Shown: piece by piece, positions 1 to 8,986 of the stretch
How positions within the stretch are numbered: the stretch's first letter is position 1
Layout of the letters: every line of letters starts with the position of its first letter
Assembly (NCBI RefSeq): GCF_900114165.1
Contig: NZ_FOSB01000012.1
Coordinates: 57,788-121,787, forward strand
Direction of reading: 5' to 3'
DNA from: Halobacillus dabanensis
Lineage (GTDB): Bacteria; Bacillota; Bacilli; Bacillales; Halobacillaceae
Length of the DNA: 64,000 bases
The notes under the pieces: generated by a model
What the model was told of the DNA's origin: nothing
The model's input: the letters and a program-made list of their open reading frames with translations, nothing else
The model's database searches: none
Translations under genes and position numbers: made by a program

Positions 1-119
1 AGGCGGAAACCGAATCCAGTGCTCAGCCAATCACATCATAAGAAAACCATCTTGCGAAAGGGAAGGTCGCCATAAATTTACATATGCATTCTTGTCTACT
101 GGTGCGTCCTATTCCTTAC

Positions 120-566
120 TTATTCTGAAGGTTTGAAAAGTGATTTGAAGAAACCTTTCATCCCGTTCTCTCCGGTAGAATCTTTCTTCTCTTTTTCCTC
201 CACCTCAATAGTGACTGTTTCTTTCTCGATGGCATAGTCGAGCGTTAATACAGCGCCAAGATCCGTTTCTGATTCTTGATTCGAAATAGTAGTGTGATGA
301 ATATTATATTTATCAGCGATATCCATATAGGGCGATAAAAAACGATAGCTCACATTCCCGTTCAATAGCAATTTAGCCTCCGGATATTGCTTCATATTTT
401 CAGCCAGTTCCTCGTTCCCCAGTTCTTGCATGACTTGCCCTTTGGTTAACGTTAGCAAAGCCCGTTCCCTCAAGGTGCCAAGGAACTTTTTTCTTTCTCC
501 TGGTTTTGTTTCTCTGCTTCCATATATACCTTCTTGTAAGTAATCTTCCATATTTGGTTTCTTCAT
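120..566 (-). CDS. yueI: YueI family protein (DUF1694)
   Basis: A 148-residue cytosolic protein resembling B. subtilis YueI (DUF1694), a family of unknown function. The N-terminal half carries the family's conserved 'KxFLGTLRERALLTLTKGQV' type block (about residues 26-45), followed by a 'YRFLSPYMDIADKY' stretch. The acidic, Lys-rich tail (about 115-148) is probably disordered. The ATG is preceded by GAGGTG at good spacing. It is the last gene of the minus-strand group, with no clear terminator before the window edge. There is no signal peptide or membrane segment. Family assignment is recall-based; no activity can be stated. Confidence 0.8.
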   Translation of the reverse strand: MKKPNMEDYLQEGIYGSRETKPGERKKFLGTLRERALLTLTKGQVMQELGNEELAENMKQYPEAKLLLNGNVSYRFLSPYMDIADKYNIHHTTISNQESETDLGAVLTLDYAIEKETVTIEVEEKEKKDSTGENGMKGFFKSLFKPSE

Positions 567-598
567 AAATTCACCTCATTCCATCCTAGTATGACACA

Positions 599-628
599 GA
601 AAAAAGGCTGCAACCTTGGCAGCCTTTT
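599..628 (-). terminator. Intrinsic terminator after the lipid kinase gene
   Basis: GGCTGC and GCAGCC arms around a short loop, followed on the minus strand by a run of six T. It starts just after the stop at 630. Confidence 0.8.
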
Positions 629-629
629 C

Positions 630-1511
630 CTATTCTACTACGACCCTAATATGGGAAGGAAGGACAGATAACTCCACAGGTAAGGAATCCCCCTCTTCCC
701 CATCCACGTTTGTTACTAAGTTCTCTTCAGAAGAAAGTTTGATATGGTCTGCCTTAAAATATTCGACATCTTTTTCGTTTTTCAATTCTCCTCTTAGTAT
801 CGCCGACACAATAGAGGCGAGACGGATCATATTCACCTGGGTAACAACATAGCAATGAATTTTTCCGTCATTCACCTTTGCTTCAGGGGATAATTTCTCA
901 AAACCACCTGCTGAATTAGTCAGAGCCGCTAGAAAAAGAAATGAACCTCCTTCCCAAACCTTCCCGTCATACTCAATACGGATAGGATAACTACTATTAT
1001 TGGATATGGTTTTCATCCCTTCCATAATATAGGCCAATGGTCCGAATTTTGTTTTTTGTTGAGGCTTCACCTCGTAGGTGGCTTCCGCAATCGCTCCAGC
1101 TGCTACGATATTGACGAAATATTGGTCATTAAAACGCCCGATGTCTACTTCTTTCGCACGATTTGATTTGAGAATATCAATTGCTTTTTCCACATCAAGA
1201 GGAATATCGAGGGCTCTGGCAAAATCATTGACCGTCCCTAAAGGTATAATACCTAACAAGGGACGGTGTTTTTGATCGACCATACCATTAATTGTCTCAT
1301 GGAGAGTTCCGTCCCCACCTAAAGAGACAACAAGGTCAAACTCATCTTTACAGGCGTTTTGACAATATAGCGTTGCATCCAATTCTTTTTCCGTCTGAGC
1401 AACGTTTACATCATACCCTTTATCAAACAGGATTTTTTCGATTTTTTCAACATGATCCAATGCTTCTTCTTTCCCTGAGGAGGGGTTAACGATAAGCATG
1501 GCCTTTTTCAT
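630..1511 (-). CDS. Diacylglycerol/lipid kinase family protein
   Basis: A 293-residue member of the DagK/YegS/sphingosine kinase superfamily, which phosphorylates lipid substrates such as diacylglycerol at the inner face of the membrane. The N-terminal 'AMLIVNPSSGK' strand and the glycine-rich 'VVSLGGDGTLHETING' ATP-binding motif (about residues 67-82) are clear. 'LGIIPLGTVNDFARAL' follows, as in the family. I start at the ATG at 1511 because GGGGAGG lies eight bases upstream; an open frame continues 17 codons further but without a ribosome binding site. B. subtilis has several paralogues (DagK, BmrU, YtlR), so the exact substrate is uncertain; this one is most like the non-essential paralogues. 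Confidence 0.85.
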   Translation of the reverse strand: MKKAMLIVNPSSGKEEALDHVEKIEKILFDKGYDVNVAQTEKELDATLYCQNACKDEFDLVVSLGGDGTLHETINGMVDQKHRPLLGIIPLGTVNDFARALDIPLDVEKAIDILKSNRAKEVDIGRFNDQYFVNIVAAGAIAEATYEVKPQQKTKFGPLAYIMEGMKTISNNSSYPIRIEYDGKVWEGGSFLFLAALTNSAGGFEKLSPEAKVNDGKIHCYVVTQVNMIRLASIVSAILRGELKNEKDVEYFKADHIKLSSEENLVTNVDGEEGDSLPVELSVLPSHIRVVVE

Positions 1512-1539
1512 TAGAATTCCTCCCCTAAGCCTGGTGACT

Positions 1540-1998
1540 TCATTCCTTTTGTTTATGTTCAAAAAGCGTGCTGACAGGAGTGAACCCGCTCTTCCGAATA
1601 AATTCGCTTATTCCGTTATGATAGTCGTCCAGATTCACCTGGATGGCCTCAACCCCCTGACTATGCATCCAATTCATTAATTGCTGAAAAAGCTCTGTTC
1701 CGATGCCTTCACGACGATAAAACTCATCAACAAAAACTTCCCTTACGTATCCATATTCGTCTGGACCCCCATGTTGATCGATAACTCCAAGCACATATCC
1801 AATCATACGTCCGTCCATGTCTGCAACAAGTAGTTTCTGCTTTGGGTTATTCGCTAAAAGTTGATCTGCCGCCCAATATTTGCGATCTCTAAGTTGTTCA
1901 TTCCTCTGGCGGCTGGTTTTGATGGAATGTAGAAAATCGATGCTATACCTCGTGAAATGCATGAGATCCTTCTCTTCAGGTTCCCTGATTTTCACCAT
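1540..1998 (-). CDS. GNAT family N-acetyltransferase
   Basis: A 152-residue single-domain GNAT acetyltransferase that would transfer acetyl from acetyl-CoA to an amine of unknown identity. The fold signature is visible: 'MIGYVLGVI' (beta 4), 'YVREVFVDEFYRREGIGTELFQQLMNW' with the pyrophosphate-binding R-x-x-G-I-G (about residues 92-100), then a C-terminal 'FIRKSGFTP' strand. The start has a GGAGG box. It lies 14 bases after the next GNAT gene and 28 bases before the lipid kinase, so the three are probably co-transcribed. The acceptor substrate cannot be predicted. Confidence 0.82.
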   Translation of the reverse strand: MVKIREPEEKDLMHFTRYSIDFLHSIKTSRQRNEQLRDRKYWAADQLLANNPKQKLLVADMDGRMIGYVLGVIDQHGGPDEYGYVREVFVDEFYRREGIGTELFQQLMNWMHSQGVEAIQVNLDDYHNGISEFIRKSGFTPVSTLFEHKQKE

Positions 1999-2012
1999 CA
2001 GAAACTCCTCCT

Positions 2013-2288
2013 CTACTTGTTTAACACCACACGGTACTCTGGGGTTTGTTCCATCACTTCCCTAGCGAAAGAGCAAACGGGGTCGATTTTCCATTTATTT
2101 TTTCTAGCGTGATTGACAGCATAATCGACCAACTCACGCCCTAGCCCTTGTTCACGTTCGGAAGGGTCAACAAATGTACTAGTAATAATCATCGTATTAT
2201 TTTCCTCTTCAAATAGAAGTTGAGCTTTGGGATCTTCTTCATCCCCTATATATAATTTACCTTTTTTCACGTTAATTTCTTGTTCCAT
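2013..2288 (-). CDS. YjdJ-type GNAT-like acetyltransferase
   Basis: A 91-residue minimal GNAT domain of the kind called YjdJ-type (human GATD1/bacterial YjdJ group). The central 'STFVDPSEREQGLGRELVDYAV' block carries the acetyl-CoA binding R-x-x-G-L-G (about residues 44-50). The conserved 'VCSFAREVMEQTPEY' C-terminus (about residues 72-86), with its cysteine, is typical of this subfamily. ATG start with GGAGAG upstream. First gene of the minus-strand run down to about 600. The target is unknown. Confidence 0.82.
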   Translation of the reverse strand: MEQEINVKKGKLYIGDEEDPKAQLLFEEENNTMIITSTFVDPSEREQGLGRELVDYAVNHARKNKWKIDPVCSFAREVMEQTPEYRVVLNK

Positions 2289-2379
2289 AATCGATCTCTC
2301 CTTTCTTTATAAAGGATACCCTCTCACTCTTAAGAAAAACCTTCCCTCAAATACAGATTTTATAATCTCCCCTTTTGGA

Positions 2380-2580
2380 TTATGACTCCTGCTGGAAAGT
2401 GTTCAAATCGCCATGGTGACACGACTGGCATAAGCAAAACACATAATGTGCCTTTTCGGATCTTGGATGTTTTGCTTATGATGCGAGTGTCTGGGCGATG
2501 GAGCTAGACGAGTAGCTTCCAAGGTCCCTTTCGCACTCTCCCATATGTCTCGATACCGGCTCTTCTAGAATAGGGAGCTT
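2380..2580 (-). repeat. Dispersed repeat R1, MITE-like, one end missing
   Basis: This gap sequence shares about 150 bases with 49225-49420. The shared part includes a CATAAGCAAAA / TTTTGCTTATG inverted pair, a 'GAGTGTCTGGGCGA' stretch and a right end reading TCTTCTAGAATAGGGAGC. The right end matches the termini of the elements at 12434-12598 and 48868-49420. No left terminus is visible, so this copy looks truncated. No open frame is present. Confidence 0.7.
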
Positions 2581-2613
2581 TTTGGGAAGCAGAATTCAGG
2601 ATTGTTCACCTAT

Positions 2614-2651
2614 AAAAAAAGCACCCAACGCTATGGCGCAGGGTACTTTTG
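2614..2651 (-). terminator. Terminator after cstA
   Basis: Imperfect ACCC...GGGT hairpin running into seven T on the minus strand, directly after the cstA stop. Confidence 0.7.
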
Positions 2652-2654
2652 GCA

Positions 2655-4097
2655 TTATGCCGTTTGTTTCAAATCTTCTTCCAATGGAATATCTTTTTGT
2701 AAACCGCGGCGGGCGGCGATAAAGAACACAGTCACTACAACGACAGTCAAGACAGCAGCAATGACATAGGACACGTCCAACGGTAGACCGAAACCGATCG
2801 GTGCATTAATGATATAGGTGAATGTCGCCATTGTCATGAATGTTGCTGGTATAGCGGCAATGAAATAATTTTTACGAGACAAGAACAAGTACATAGCTCC
2901 TACCCATAGTGCAATAACAGCTGTTGATTGGTTCGCCCAGGAAAAGTACCTCCAAAGCAATGTAAAATCAATCCGCGTCAATACAAAAGAGATGACAAAC
3001 ATAGGAACAGCAATCCAAACACGACTCATCACTTTTTTCTGAGGAATTTTCAGATAATCAGCAATGATCATACGGGCACTGCGGAAAGCTGTATCACCGG
3101 AAGTGATTGGAAGAATAATTACTCCCAGCACCGCTAATGTCCCTCCTACTGCTCCAAGCATAGCAATGGATACTTCACTGACGACAGCAGCTGGTCCACC
3201 ACTAGCCAGCACCTCGTTCAGTCCTGTAGAACCATTGAATAGGCTCATGGCAGCCGCAGCCCAAATCATAGCGATAATTGCTTCTGCTATCATCATGCCG
3301 TAGAAAATACGACGTCCTTGTTTTTCCTTTTGTGTCGTTCTTGAGATAATTGGTGATTGTGTTGCGTGAAAACCAGACAAAGCACCACAAGAAATCGTTA
3401 AGAACAACAGCGGGAAAATCGGTGCATTATCGGGATGCATGTTTGTCAGGCTCAATTCAGGAATCGGCGCACCCGTAACTACTAGAGAAACCCCAACTCC
3501 GATGGCACTGATTAATAGAAGTGCTCCGAAAATCGGGTAAAAACGTCCGATGATCTTATCAATTGGCAGCATCGTAGCTAAGAGATAATAAGCAAAAATA
3601 ACAAGCAAAATAATCGGAAGAGATAACCAGCTGCTTGTCATGTTGTGAAGTAGGTCCGCCGGGGCTGTCACGAACACGGTTCCAACTAGAACAAGCAATA
3701 AAATAGCAAAAGCATTGACAACATGTTTCATCACTTTCCCTAAAAACTTTCCGGCAAGTTCAGGCAAGTGAGCCCCACGGTTGCGGATCGAAATCATTCC
3801 TGTCAAATAATCGTGAACAGCCCCGGCAAAGATAGATCCGAGCACAATCCATAAAAAAGCTACAGGACCATACAGGGCACCCAAAATAGGACCAAAAATC
3901 GGACCTACCCCCGCTATATTCAAAAGTTGAATCAGTGAGTTTCTTTTTTCTCCCATCGGTAAGTAATCGACTCCATCACCGTGAGAATAGGCAGGAGTTT
4001 GGCGATCCGTATTAACACCAAACGTTTTCTCCACATATTTACCGTACGTAAGATAACCAACTATTAACAGTACTATACTAACTAAAAATGTAATCAT
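2655..4097 (-). CDS. cstA: CstA-family transporter (carbon starvation/pyruvate/peptide)
   Basis: A 480-residue polytopic membrane protein of the CstA/BtsT family. These proteins take up pyruvate (E. coli BtsT, CstA) or were proposed as peptide transporters. The conserved 'GVGPIFGPILGALYGPVAFLW' core begins at about residue 63 and 'SGFHATQSPIISR' at about 244. It is shorter than the roughly 600-700 residue E. coli proteins and the roughly 600-residue B. subtilis CstA, resembling the compact form found in many Gram-positives. It lies 207 bases downstream of lytS-lytT on the same strand; the gap carries a near-perfect CcpA site and an inverted repeat. This arrangement mirrors BtsSR-btsT, so pyruvate is my preferred substrate (inference). 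Confidence 0.88.
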   Translation of the reverse strand: MITFLVSIVLLIVGYLTYGKYVEKTFGVNTDRQTPAYSHGDGVDYLPMGEKRNSLIQLLNIAGVGPIFGPILGALYGPVAFLWIVLGSIFAGAVHDYLTGMISIRNRGAHLPELAGKFLGKVMKHVVNAFAILLLVLVGTVFVTAPADLLHNMTSSWLSLPIILLVIFAYYLLATMLPIDKIIGRFYPIFGALLLISAIGVGVSLVVTGAPIPELSLTNMHPDNAPIFPLLFLTISCGALSGFHATQSPIISRTTQKEKQGRRIFYGMMIAEAIIAMIWAAAAMSLFNGSTGLNEVLASGGPAAVVSEVSIAMLGAVGGTLAVLGVIILPITSGDTAFRSARMIIADYLKIPQKKVMSRVWIAVPMFVISFVLTRIDFTLLWRYFSWANQSTAVIALWVGAMYLFLSRKNYFIAAIPATFMTMATFTYIINAPIGFGLPLDVSYVIAAVLTVVVVTVFFIAARRGLQKDIPLEEDLKQTA

Positions 4098-4120
4098 GGT
4101 ATATCCTCCTTCATTGCATT

Positions 4121-4134
4121 TGCAACCGCTTACA
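4121..4134 (-). promoter_or_regulatory. Catabolite-responsive element (CcpA site) of cstA
   Basis: TGCAACCGCTTACA matches the cre consensus TGWAANCGNTNWCA at 13 of 14 positions. It sits 24 bases upstream of the cstA start, where bound CcpA would block transcription when glucose is present. Confidence 0.75.
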
Positions 4135-4175
4135 AGAAATATACCAAGATACCGCTTTCATTAGGGAGGTTTCTG

Positions 4176-4210
4176 TTCAACATGTAAGATCTCATGTCTA
4201 ACATGTTGAA
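4176..4210 (-). promoter_or_regulatory. Inverted repeat upstream of cstA, candidate LytT operator
   Basis: Perfect 10-base arms TTCAACATGT and ACATGTTGAA are separated by 15 bases (centre-to-centre 25). They lie between lytT and cstA and are too AT-rich and T-run-poor to be a terminator. LytTR regulators usually bind repeated sites, so the adjacent LytT is the natural candidate binder; this is inference. Confidence 0.5.
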
Positions 4211-4304
4211 TATACGGATTGAAAAACATAGAGTTATAAGAGAAAAACCAAATTAAGAGAACGCCAAAGAAGGAAACCTGGTCTATTAACTACACCTTAC
4301 GTTT

Positions 4305-5033
4305 TTATAATTCCAGTTTATTCCTCAAATCTCTCACATAATTCCTGCTGACAGAAAGTTTCTCATCAGTACTTTTAAGCTCCAGTTGATATGCCCCATT
4401 GAACCATGGAGAGAGGCGATATATATAATCGAGATTTACGAGATAACTTTTATGAATGCGAAAGAAGGAAAAACCTCGGAGACGTTGTTCCACATCTTTA
4501 AGCGCATCCTTCGTTTCGTACACTTTTTCTCTTCCGACAATTTTGGTGACACGTCCTTCTCTATACACATAAATGATTTTGCCAGGGTCAATATATTCAA
4601 TGGTACCGTCTACTTCGACCGCAAATTTGGAAGGAGTGTAATCAGGCTTCCTTTCATATGGATGTAATTTTTTCTGGATTCTCTCGATTGTTTCCCCCGA
4701 CTGCTCTTCATCAAAAGGTTTCAGTAAGTAATCAACTGCTTGCTGGCGGAAGGCTTCGACTGCAAAATCCGGATATGCCGTCGCAAATACGATTTCCGGC
4801 ACTTTCTTTAATTCTTGCACCGCCTTGGCAACAGCCATGCCATCCATCTTTGGCATTTCTACATCTAGAAAAAGGACATCGGGCTGTAACTTCAATGTCT
4901 CCATGACAGCTTCCTCCCCAGACTTTGCCTGTCCAATGACTTCGATGTTTTCATATGGTTCTAATAAAAAAATCAGCTCTTCTCTGCTGAAACGCTCATC
5001 ATCGACGATGAGCGTTTTTATTTTTTCCATCAA
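4305..5033 (-). CDS. lytT: LytTR-family response regulator
   Basis: A 242-residue response regulator. The receiver domain (about 5-125) shows the acidic pair D11-D12, phospho-acceptor D57 in 'FLDVEM', and K105 in 'LLKPF'. The LytTR DNA-binding domain (about 137-240) carries 'FFRIHKSYLVNLDYI' and 'LSVSRNYVRDLR'. Its start overlaps the kinase gene stop by four bases, so the pair is translationally coupled. It probably controls the adjacent cstA gene; in B. subtilis LytST controls pyruvate uptake genes pftAB, and in E. coli BtsSR controls btsT. No murein hydrolase regulator genes (lrgAB) are nearby, which favours the carbon-sensing role. Confidence 0.92.
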   Translation of the reverse strand: MMEKIKTLIVDDERFSREELIFLLEPYENIEVIGQAKSGEEAVMETLKLQPDVLFLDVEMPKMDGMAVAKAVQELKKVPEIVFATAYPDFAVEAFRQQAVDYLLKPFDEEQSGETIERIQKKLHPYERKPDYTPSKFAVEVDGTIEYIDPGKIIYVYREGRVTKIVGREKVYETKDALKDVEQRLRGFSFFRIHKSYLVNLDYIYRLSPWFNGAYQLELKSTDEKLSVSRNYVRDLRNKLEL

Positions 5034-6775
5034 CCCTCTTCCTCCTCTTTTTGCATTGGAAGTGTAAAGAAGACTTTCGTTCCTTTTCCTTCATCACTTA
5101 CAAAGTGCAGCTTTGAATTTTCTCCGTGCATATGTTCCAACCGTTTATTAACATTATACAAACCGAAACCAGTCCCTTGTTTTGATTCTACTGACTGTTC
5201 ACCCAAAAGAGTGATCCGTTCTTGGTCAATCCCTTTTCCATTATCTTTTACTACCACTTCAACCTCGCCATCACGCATTTTTATCATGATTTTAATTTCT
5301 GCATAGGCATCTTGATCTTTAATCCCATGTTTTATGCTGTTCTCCACAAGCGGCTGTAAGGTAAGGGGAGCAATTTTGGCAGACAATGCTTTCTCATCAA
5401 TCTCATAGTCTACATGCAACCGATCAACAAAACGGGTTTCTTCAATTAATAAATAAGATTTCACATGCTTCAATTCTTCTTTTAAGGATGTCCATGTTTT
5501 CGTTGTAGCCCCTAAATTTTGGCGAAAAAATTTCGATAGTGCCATGAGTAAAGTCCGCGCTCGATCAGGTTCTGTACGTGTCAAAGAAACGATGACATTC
5601 AAAGAGTTGAAAAGAAAATGCGGGTTCACCTGGGCCTGTAATGCCTTCACTTCAGCCTCCCTGGCAAGCTCTTCTGCTTTTTCTGCATCCGCGAGTTCCA
5701 GCTGCTGACTCAAGAGAGCACTTAAGCCTTGAATCAACTCCAGCAAGACATTGGAGATTTCTTTTTCTGTCGTCACATAGAACTTTAATGTCCCTACCAC
5801 TTTTTGCCGTTTTTTCAATGGTACAATCACTGCGGCCCCAAGCGGACAATTTGGATGCTGACAATGAATCTCTTCGTGACGGACGACCACCCGTTTTCCT
5901 GTATTGATGACTTCTCTTGTTGCATCTGTTTGAATCGGTTCTCCGGATTTATGATGATCATCAGCTTGACCAACATGAGCCAGAATATGTTGCTCATCGG
6001 TCATTGAAATGGCACTCACTTGAACCTCACTAAAAATGATCTGACATGCTTTTTCAGCAGATTCTTTCGTTAAGCCTTTCCTCAAGTGAGAGACCGTATA
6101 TTCTGCAAGTTTGAGAGCTTTCTGGGCTTGCAGTGCTCCCACTTTCTCCTCTTCATGCAAGACATTACGGATAATCAATAAAAAAAGCGCCGAACCCACA
6201 CCATTTGCCACAATCATCGGTAACCCAATTTCCTGGACAAGTGCCCACGCACGGGAAAATGGACTTGAAACAAGTAGAATAATGCCCATCTGAACTGTTT
6301 CTGCAAGTGCACCGACGAAGAGTGCTGTCTTCAACTTCAGCGGCTTCCCTTTTTTATGGAATATACCTGCAATCACTCCAGCCACCACGGCAGATATGCC
6401 GCAAGCAACCCCGGTAAAGCCACCTAATGAAACCCGATGCACTCCAGCAATGATACCCGCACCGATACCAATCCGATAACCACCAAACAGCCCTGCTGCT
6501 ACAATTCCGATGACTCTGGAGTTTGCAAGAGCTTCCGATTCCACGAGGTTGTACGCCCACCGGCCGAAATCTAATGAAGTTGTATTATAGGTGATTCCTG
6601 TGTATGTACCGATAATTCCAAACAAACCAAAAAATCCGATAGCCATATAGCGTTGCCTGTGGTCCAAAGTCTTCTGATCGATTAACTCCCTGAAAAAGCG
6701 GAAGCGGGTGATAATAAAAGCCACTGTAACAATAATGCCTAGCCGCTCCAGCATAGGAAGAAGCAATTCAAACAT
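5030..6775 (-). CDS. lytS: LytS-family sensor histidine kinase
   Basis: A 581-residue membrane kinase. Five or six hydrophobic segments fill residues 1-205 (5TMR-LYT sensor domain). A GAF-like domain follows (about 225-360) with a Cys/His cluster 'HCQHPNC' (304-310). The His_kinase domain has phospho-acceptor H386 in 'QVNPHFLFNSLN', and the HATPase domain carries 'VENSIKHGI' and 'DNGKGI'. ATG with GGGAGG upstream. It forms an operon with lytT. The ligand in B. subtilis LytS and E. coli BtsS is external pyruvate; the same is likely here. The HCQHPNC cluster could bind a metal or sense redox, but that is speculative. Confidence 0.92.
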   Translation of the reverse strand: MFELLLPMLERLGIIVTVAFIITRFRFFRELIDQKTLDHRQRYMAIGFFGLFGIIGTYTGITYNTTSLDFGRWAYNLVESEALANSRVIGIVAAGLFGGYRIGIGAGIIAGVHRVSLGGFTGVACGISAVVAGVIAGIFHKKGKPLKLKTALFVGALAETVQMGIILLVSSPFSRAWALVQEIGLPMIVANGVGSALFLLIIRNVLHEEEKVGALQAQKALKLAEYTVSHLRKGLTKESAEKACQIIFSEVQVSAISMTDEQHILAHVGQADDHHKSGEPIQTDATREVINTGKRVVVRHEEIHCQHPNCPLGAAVIVPLKKRQKVVGTLKFYVTTEKEISNVLLELIQGLSALLSQQLELADAEKAEELAREAEVKALQAQVNPHFLFNSLNVIVSLTRTEPDRARTLLMALSKFFRQNLGATTKTWTSLKEELKHVKSYLLIEETRFVDRLHVDYEIDEKALSAKIAPLTLQPLVENSIKHGIKDQDAYAEIKIMIKMRDGEVEVVVKDNGKGIDQERITLLGEQSVESKQGTGFGLYNVNKRLEHMHGENSKLHFVSDEGKGTKVFFTLPMQKEEEEG

Positions 6776-6924
6776 AGCTTCCCCTCCCTTTACTCACGAT
6801 ATATAGTCGAACCTTTTATGGAATCATATTCATTAACTCTTATTGTAGCATGGTAGCAGAGAATGATACGAAAGGAGAAAGCGTCATAATTTTCTGATAC
6901 AATGTAAGGTAATGAGGTGATAGA

Positions 6925-7707
6925 ATGACAAATAAACTAGCGATTATACAAATGGATATCGCATTTGGAAACCCTGAAACGAACCGGAAACGAGCGACAG
7001 AAAAAATAAAAGAAGCAGCAGCAAATGGTAGTGAATTCATCTTGTTGCCCGAACTTTGGACGACAGGCTATGACCTATCCCGCTTCGATGAAATCGCCGA
7101 AGACATGACAGGTCCGACACACCGATTACTGCTCGACTTGGCTCGTGAACATAAAATAACCATCGCAGGGTCGATAGCGGAAAAGGATGGAGGGAATTTT
7201 TACAACACTTTTATAGCCTACGACAAGGATGGCGAACTCCTGATAAAGTATAGGAAAGTGCATCTCTTCCGCTTGATGAATGAGGAGAAATTTTTAGAAT
7301 CAGGAAACACGAAAGGAAATTTCAAGCTTGGGAGCTTTCCTGTGGCTGGAGTGATTTGTTATGACATCCGCTTTCCTGAATGGATGCGCACCCATATGCT
7401 GGACGGATCACGTGGGTTGTTCGTTGTCGCTGAATGGCCGAAGCCTCGTGTAAACCATTGGCGTAACCTGTTGATTAGCCGAGCGATTGAAAACCAATGC
7501 TTTGTTATCGCTTGTAACCGGGTTGGCTCTGACCCAGGCAATGAGTTCGGCGGACACTCCATCGTCGTCGACCCGTGGGGAAATGTTGTATCGGAGGGTG
7601 GATTTGAGGAAGAAATTGTTTATGCAGAGGTTGATTTCACTGCGGTAGAATCCATCCGGCAACAGATTCCGATTTTCCAGGATCGCCGTCCCGACCTCTA
7701 TGAATGA
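6925..7707 (+). CDS. mtnU: Carbon-nitrogen hydrolase, omega-amidase type (MtnU-like)
   Basis: A 260-residue nitrilase-superfamily hydrolase with the Glu-Lys-Cys triad: E43 in 'LLPELW', K111 in 'YRKVHLF', C145 in 'GVICYDIRFPEW'. This subgroup (YafV/MtnU/Nit2) hydrolyses omega-amides of 2-oxo acids such as 2-oxoglutaramate or 2-oxosuccinamate. Those are by-products of glutamine-dependent transamination in methionine salvage. In B. subtilis mtnU lies beside mtnE. Here the mtnE homologue lies 2.7 kb away on the same strand, with two opposite-strand genes in between. GAGGTG precedes the ATG. It is probably monocistronic, ending at a bidirectional terminator. Confidence 0.85.
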   Translation: MTNKLAIIQMDIAFGNPETNRKRATEKIKEAAANGSEFILLPELWTTGYDLSRFDEIAEDMTGPTHRLLLDLAREHKITIAGSIAEKDGGNFYNTFIAYDKDGELLIKYRKVHLFRLMNEEKFLESGNTKGNFKLGSFPVAGVICYDIRFPEWMRTHMLDGSRGLFVVAEWPKPRVNHWRNLLISRAIENQCFVIACNRVGSDPGNEFGGHSIVVDPWGNVVSEGGFEEEIVYAEVDFTAVESIRQQIPIFQDRRPDLYE

Positions 7708-7805
7708 TAAGACCTAGAGGGACGAAGAACAGAACCTGGATGATAACAGATAAAGACAACAATAATCACCACCATTTATTAATCACCGTAAAATATGCCT
7801 AATAC

Positions 7806-7849
7806 GAAAAAAGCTTCCAGCTGGATCACCAGTTGGAAGGCTTTTTTTC
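7806..7849. terminator. Bidirectional terminator between mtnU and nos
   Basis: Long hairpin with AAGCTTCCA and TGGAAGGCTT arms and A/T runs on both sides. The nos stop codon falls in its loop, so the last nos codons form one arm. Confidence 0.85.
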
Positions 7850-8920
7850 ATATACGGGTGTTTGATAAAAGTAATTCGGTGTATCCATTCGATTTTCGTA
7901 GGACGCATGGAAAATGTGTGTCGCAGCCGGAGAAACGGGGGGAATAAGCCACGTCCAGTCTCCAGTTGTCTGGCGCCCGCAAGCCTGTTCCTTTTTCTCA
8001 AACTGTCGGAACTGTTGAGCGGCGGTATGATGATCGACGAGACTCACTCCTTCCGACTGGTATGAATAGAGGACCGCTTGATTCACTTCGATCAGCGCAC
8101 GATCTTTCCACAATGAATTATTACGTTTCGTGTCAAGTCCCATCGCTTTTGCTACCACAGGCAAAAGATCGTACCGGAAATCATCTGCAAGATTCCGTGC
8201 CCCGATTTCTGTTTCCATATAAAATCCATTGAATGGCGCAGCCGTGTATTCCAATCCACCGATTTCAAGGCACATATCAGATATGATAGGTACCGCGTAC
8301 CAACGAAGGTCCAAATCTTCAAACCAATCATATTCTGGATGACGGAGCGGGACTTCGAGTATCTTTTCCTTTGGTATATGGAACCATGCTGGCTCATGAT
8401 CACCAACCTGGATTACTAGAGGCAGAACATCAAAAGGAGTGCCATCCCCTTCCCATCCTAACCGCCGACATTGTCGGGTGAACTCGATGGAAGCAGGATC
8501 TCCGATAACCTTTTCTCCCTCTTGATACCCCGCATATCGGATGAGTTGATGGTTCCAAATGCGAACGGCTTTTTCTGGTGTTTTCGGTTTGAATATGGTG
8601 ATAGTAGAACGGATCCGACCTCCATTGGTGGCGAACTCCAAATGGTCGAACATCGCATCACGAATTTCCTCTTCTGTTTCCAAGTGACGAGCATCGAATA
8701 CGTTCAGACTGTTCCAAAACAAGCGCCCAATACAACGATTACTGTTTCGCCATGCCACTTTAGCACCGTATTCAAGCTCTTCATAGGTGTGTGTATAACT
8801 CCCCGTTTCAAAGATTTCACGCTCGACCGCGATAAGCCTTTCCTCTACAGAGGGAACGTTTTCCTCTGTATGATACTGACGGATGAATGCCTCTGCCTCT
8901 TTATATAAATGTGTCTTCAC
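7826..8920 (-). CDS. nos: Bacterial nitric oxide synthase, oxygenase domain
   Basis: A 364-residue heme enzyme that makes nitric oxide and citrulline from arginine, borrowing electrons from cellular flavodoxins because it has no reductase domain. The heme thiolate is C63 in '[10 protein letters not shown]'. The arginine-binding region '[21 protein letters not shown]' (with its Glu) and the pterin-side '[11 protein letters not shown]' block near the C-terminus are intact. The length matches B. subtilis and Staphylococcus NOS. The GTG start has AGGAGG nine bases upstream. It is followed upstream on the same strand by a CoA-disulfide reductase gene (67-base gap), a possible functional pair in nitrosative/oxidative defence. 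Confidence 0.96.
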   Translation of the reverse strand: MKTHLYKEAEAFIRQYHTEENVPSVEERLIAVEREIFETGSYTHTYEELEYGAKVAWRNSNRCIGRLFWNSLNVFDARHLETEEEIRDAMFDHLEFATNGGRIRSTITIFKPKTPEKAVRIWNHQLIRYAGYQEGEKVIGDPASIEFTRQCRRLGWEGDGTPFDVLPLVIQVGDHEPAWFHIPKEKILEVPLRHPEYDWFEDLDLRWYAVPIISDMCLEIGGLEYTAAPFNGFYMETEIGARNLADDFRYDLLPVVAKAMGLDTKRNNSLWKDRALIEVNQAVLYSYQSEGVSLVDHHTAAQQFRQFEKKEQACGRQTTGDWTWLIPPVSPAATHIFHASYENRMDTPNYFYQTPVYEKKPSNW

Positions 8921-8986
8921 AGTACGAATCCTCCTGTATGGTGCTTCACTCTTATCCTACCATACAAACGTACTATTCTCCGCGTA

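Noticed and set aside
1..75. Two plus-strand frames open from the window edge, ending at 41 ('AETESSAQPITS') or 75; either could be the end of a gene to the left.
   Set aside because: Too short to tell which frame is real; no start, family or terminator can be seen.
616..852. Plus-strand open frames opposite the lipid kinase gene and similar long antisense frames across the window.
   Set aside because: They are shadows of real genes, lack ribosome sites and have low-complexity or Ser/Pro-rich translations.
7806..7849. Considered as an invertible or recombination site because the nos stop codon lies inside it.
   Set aside because: A/T runs on both sides explain it as a bidirectional terminator.
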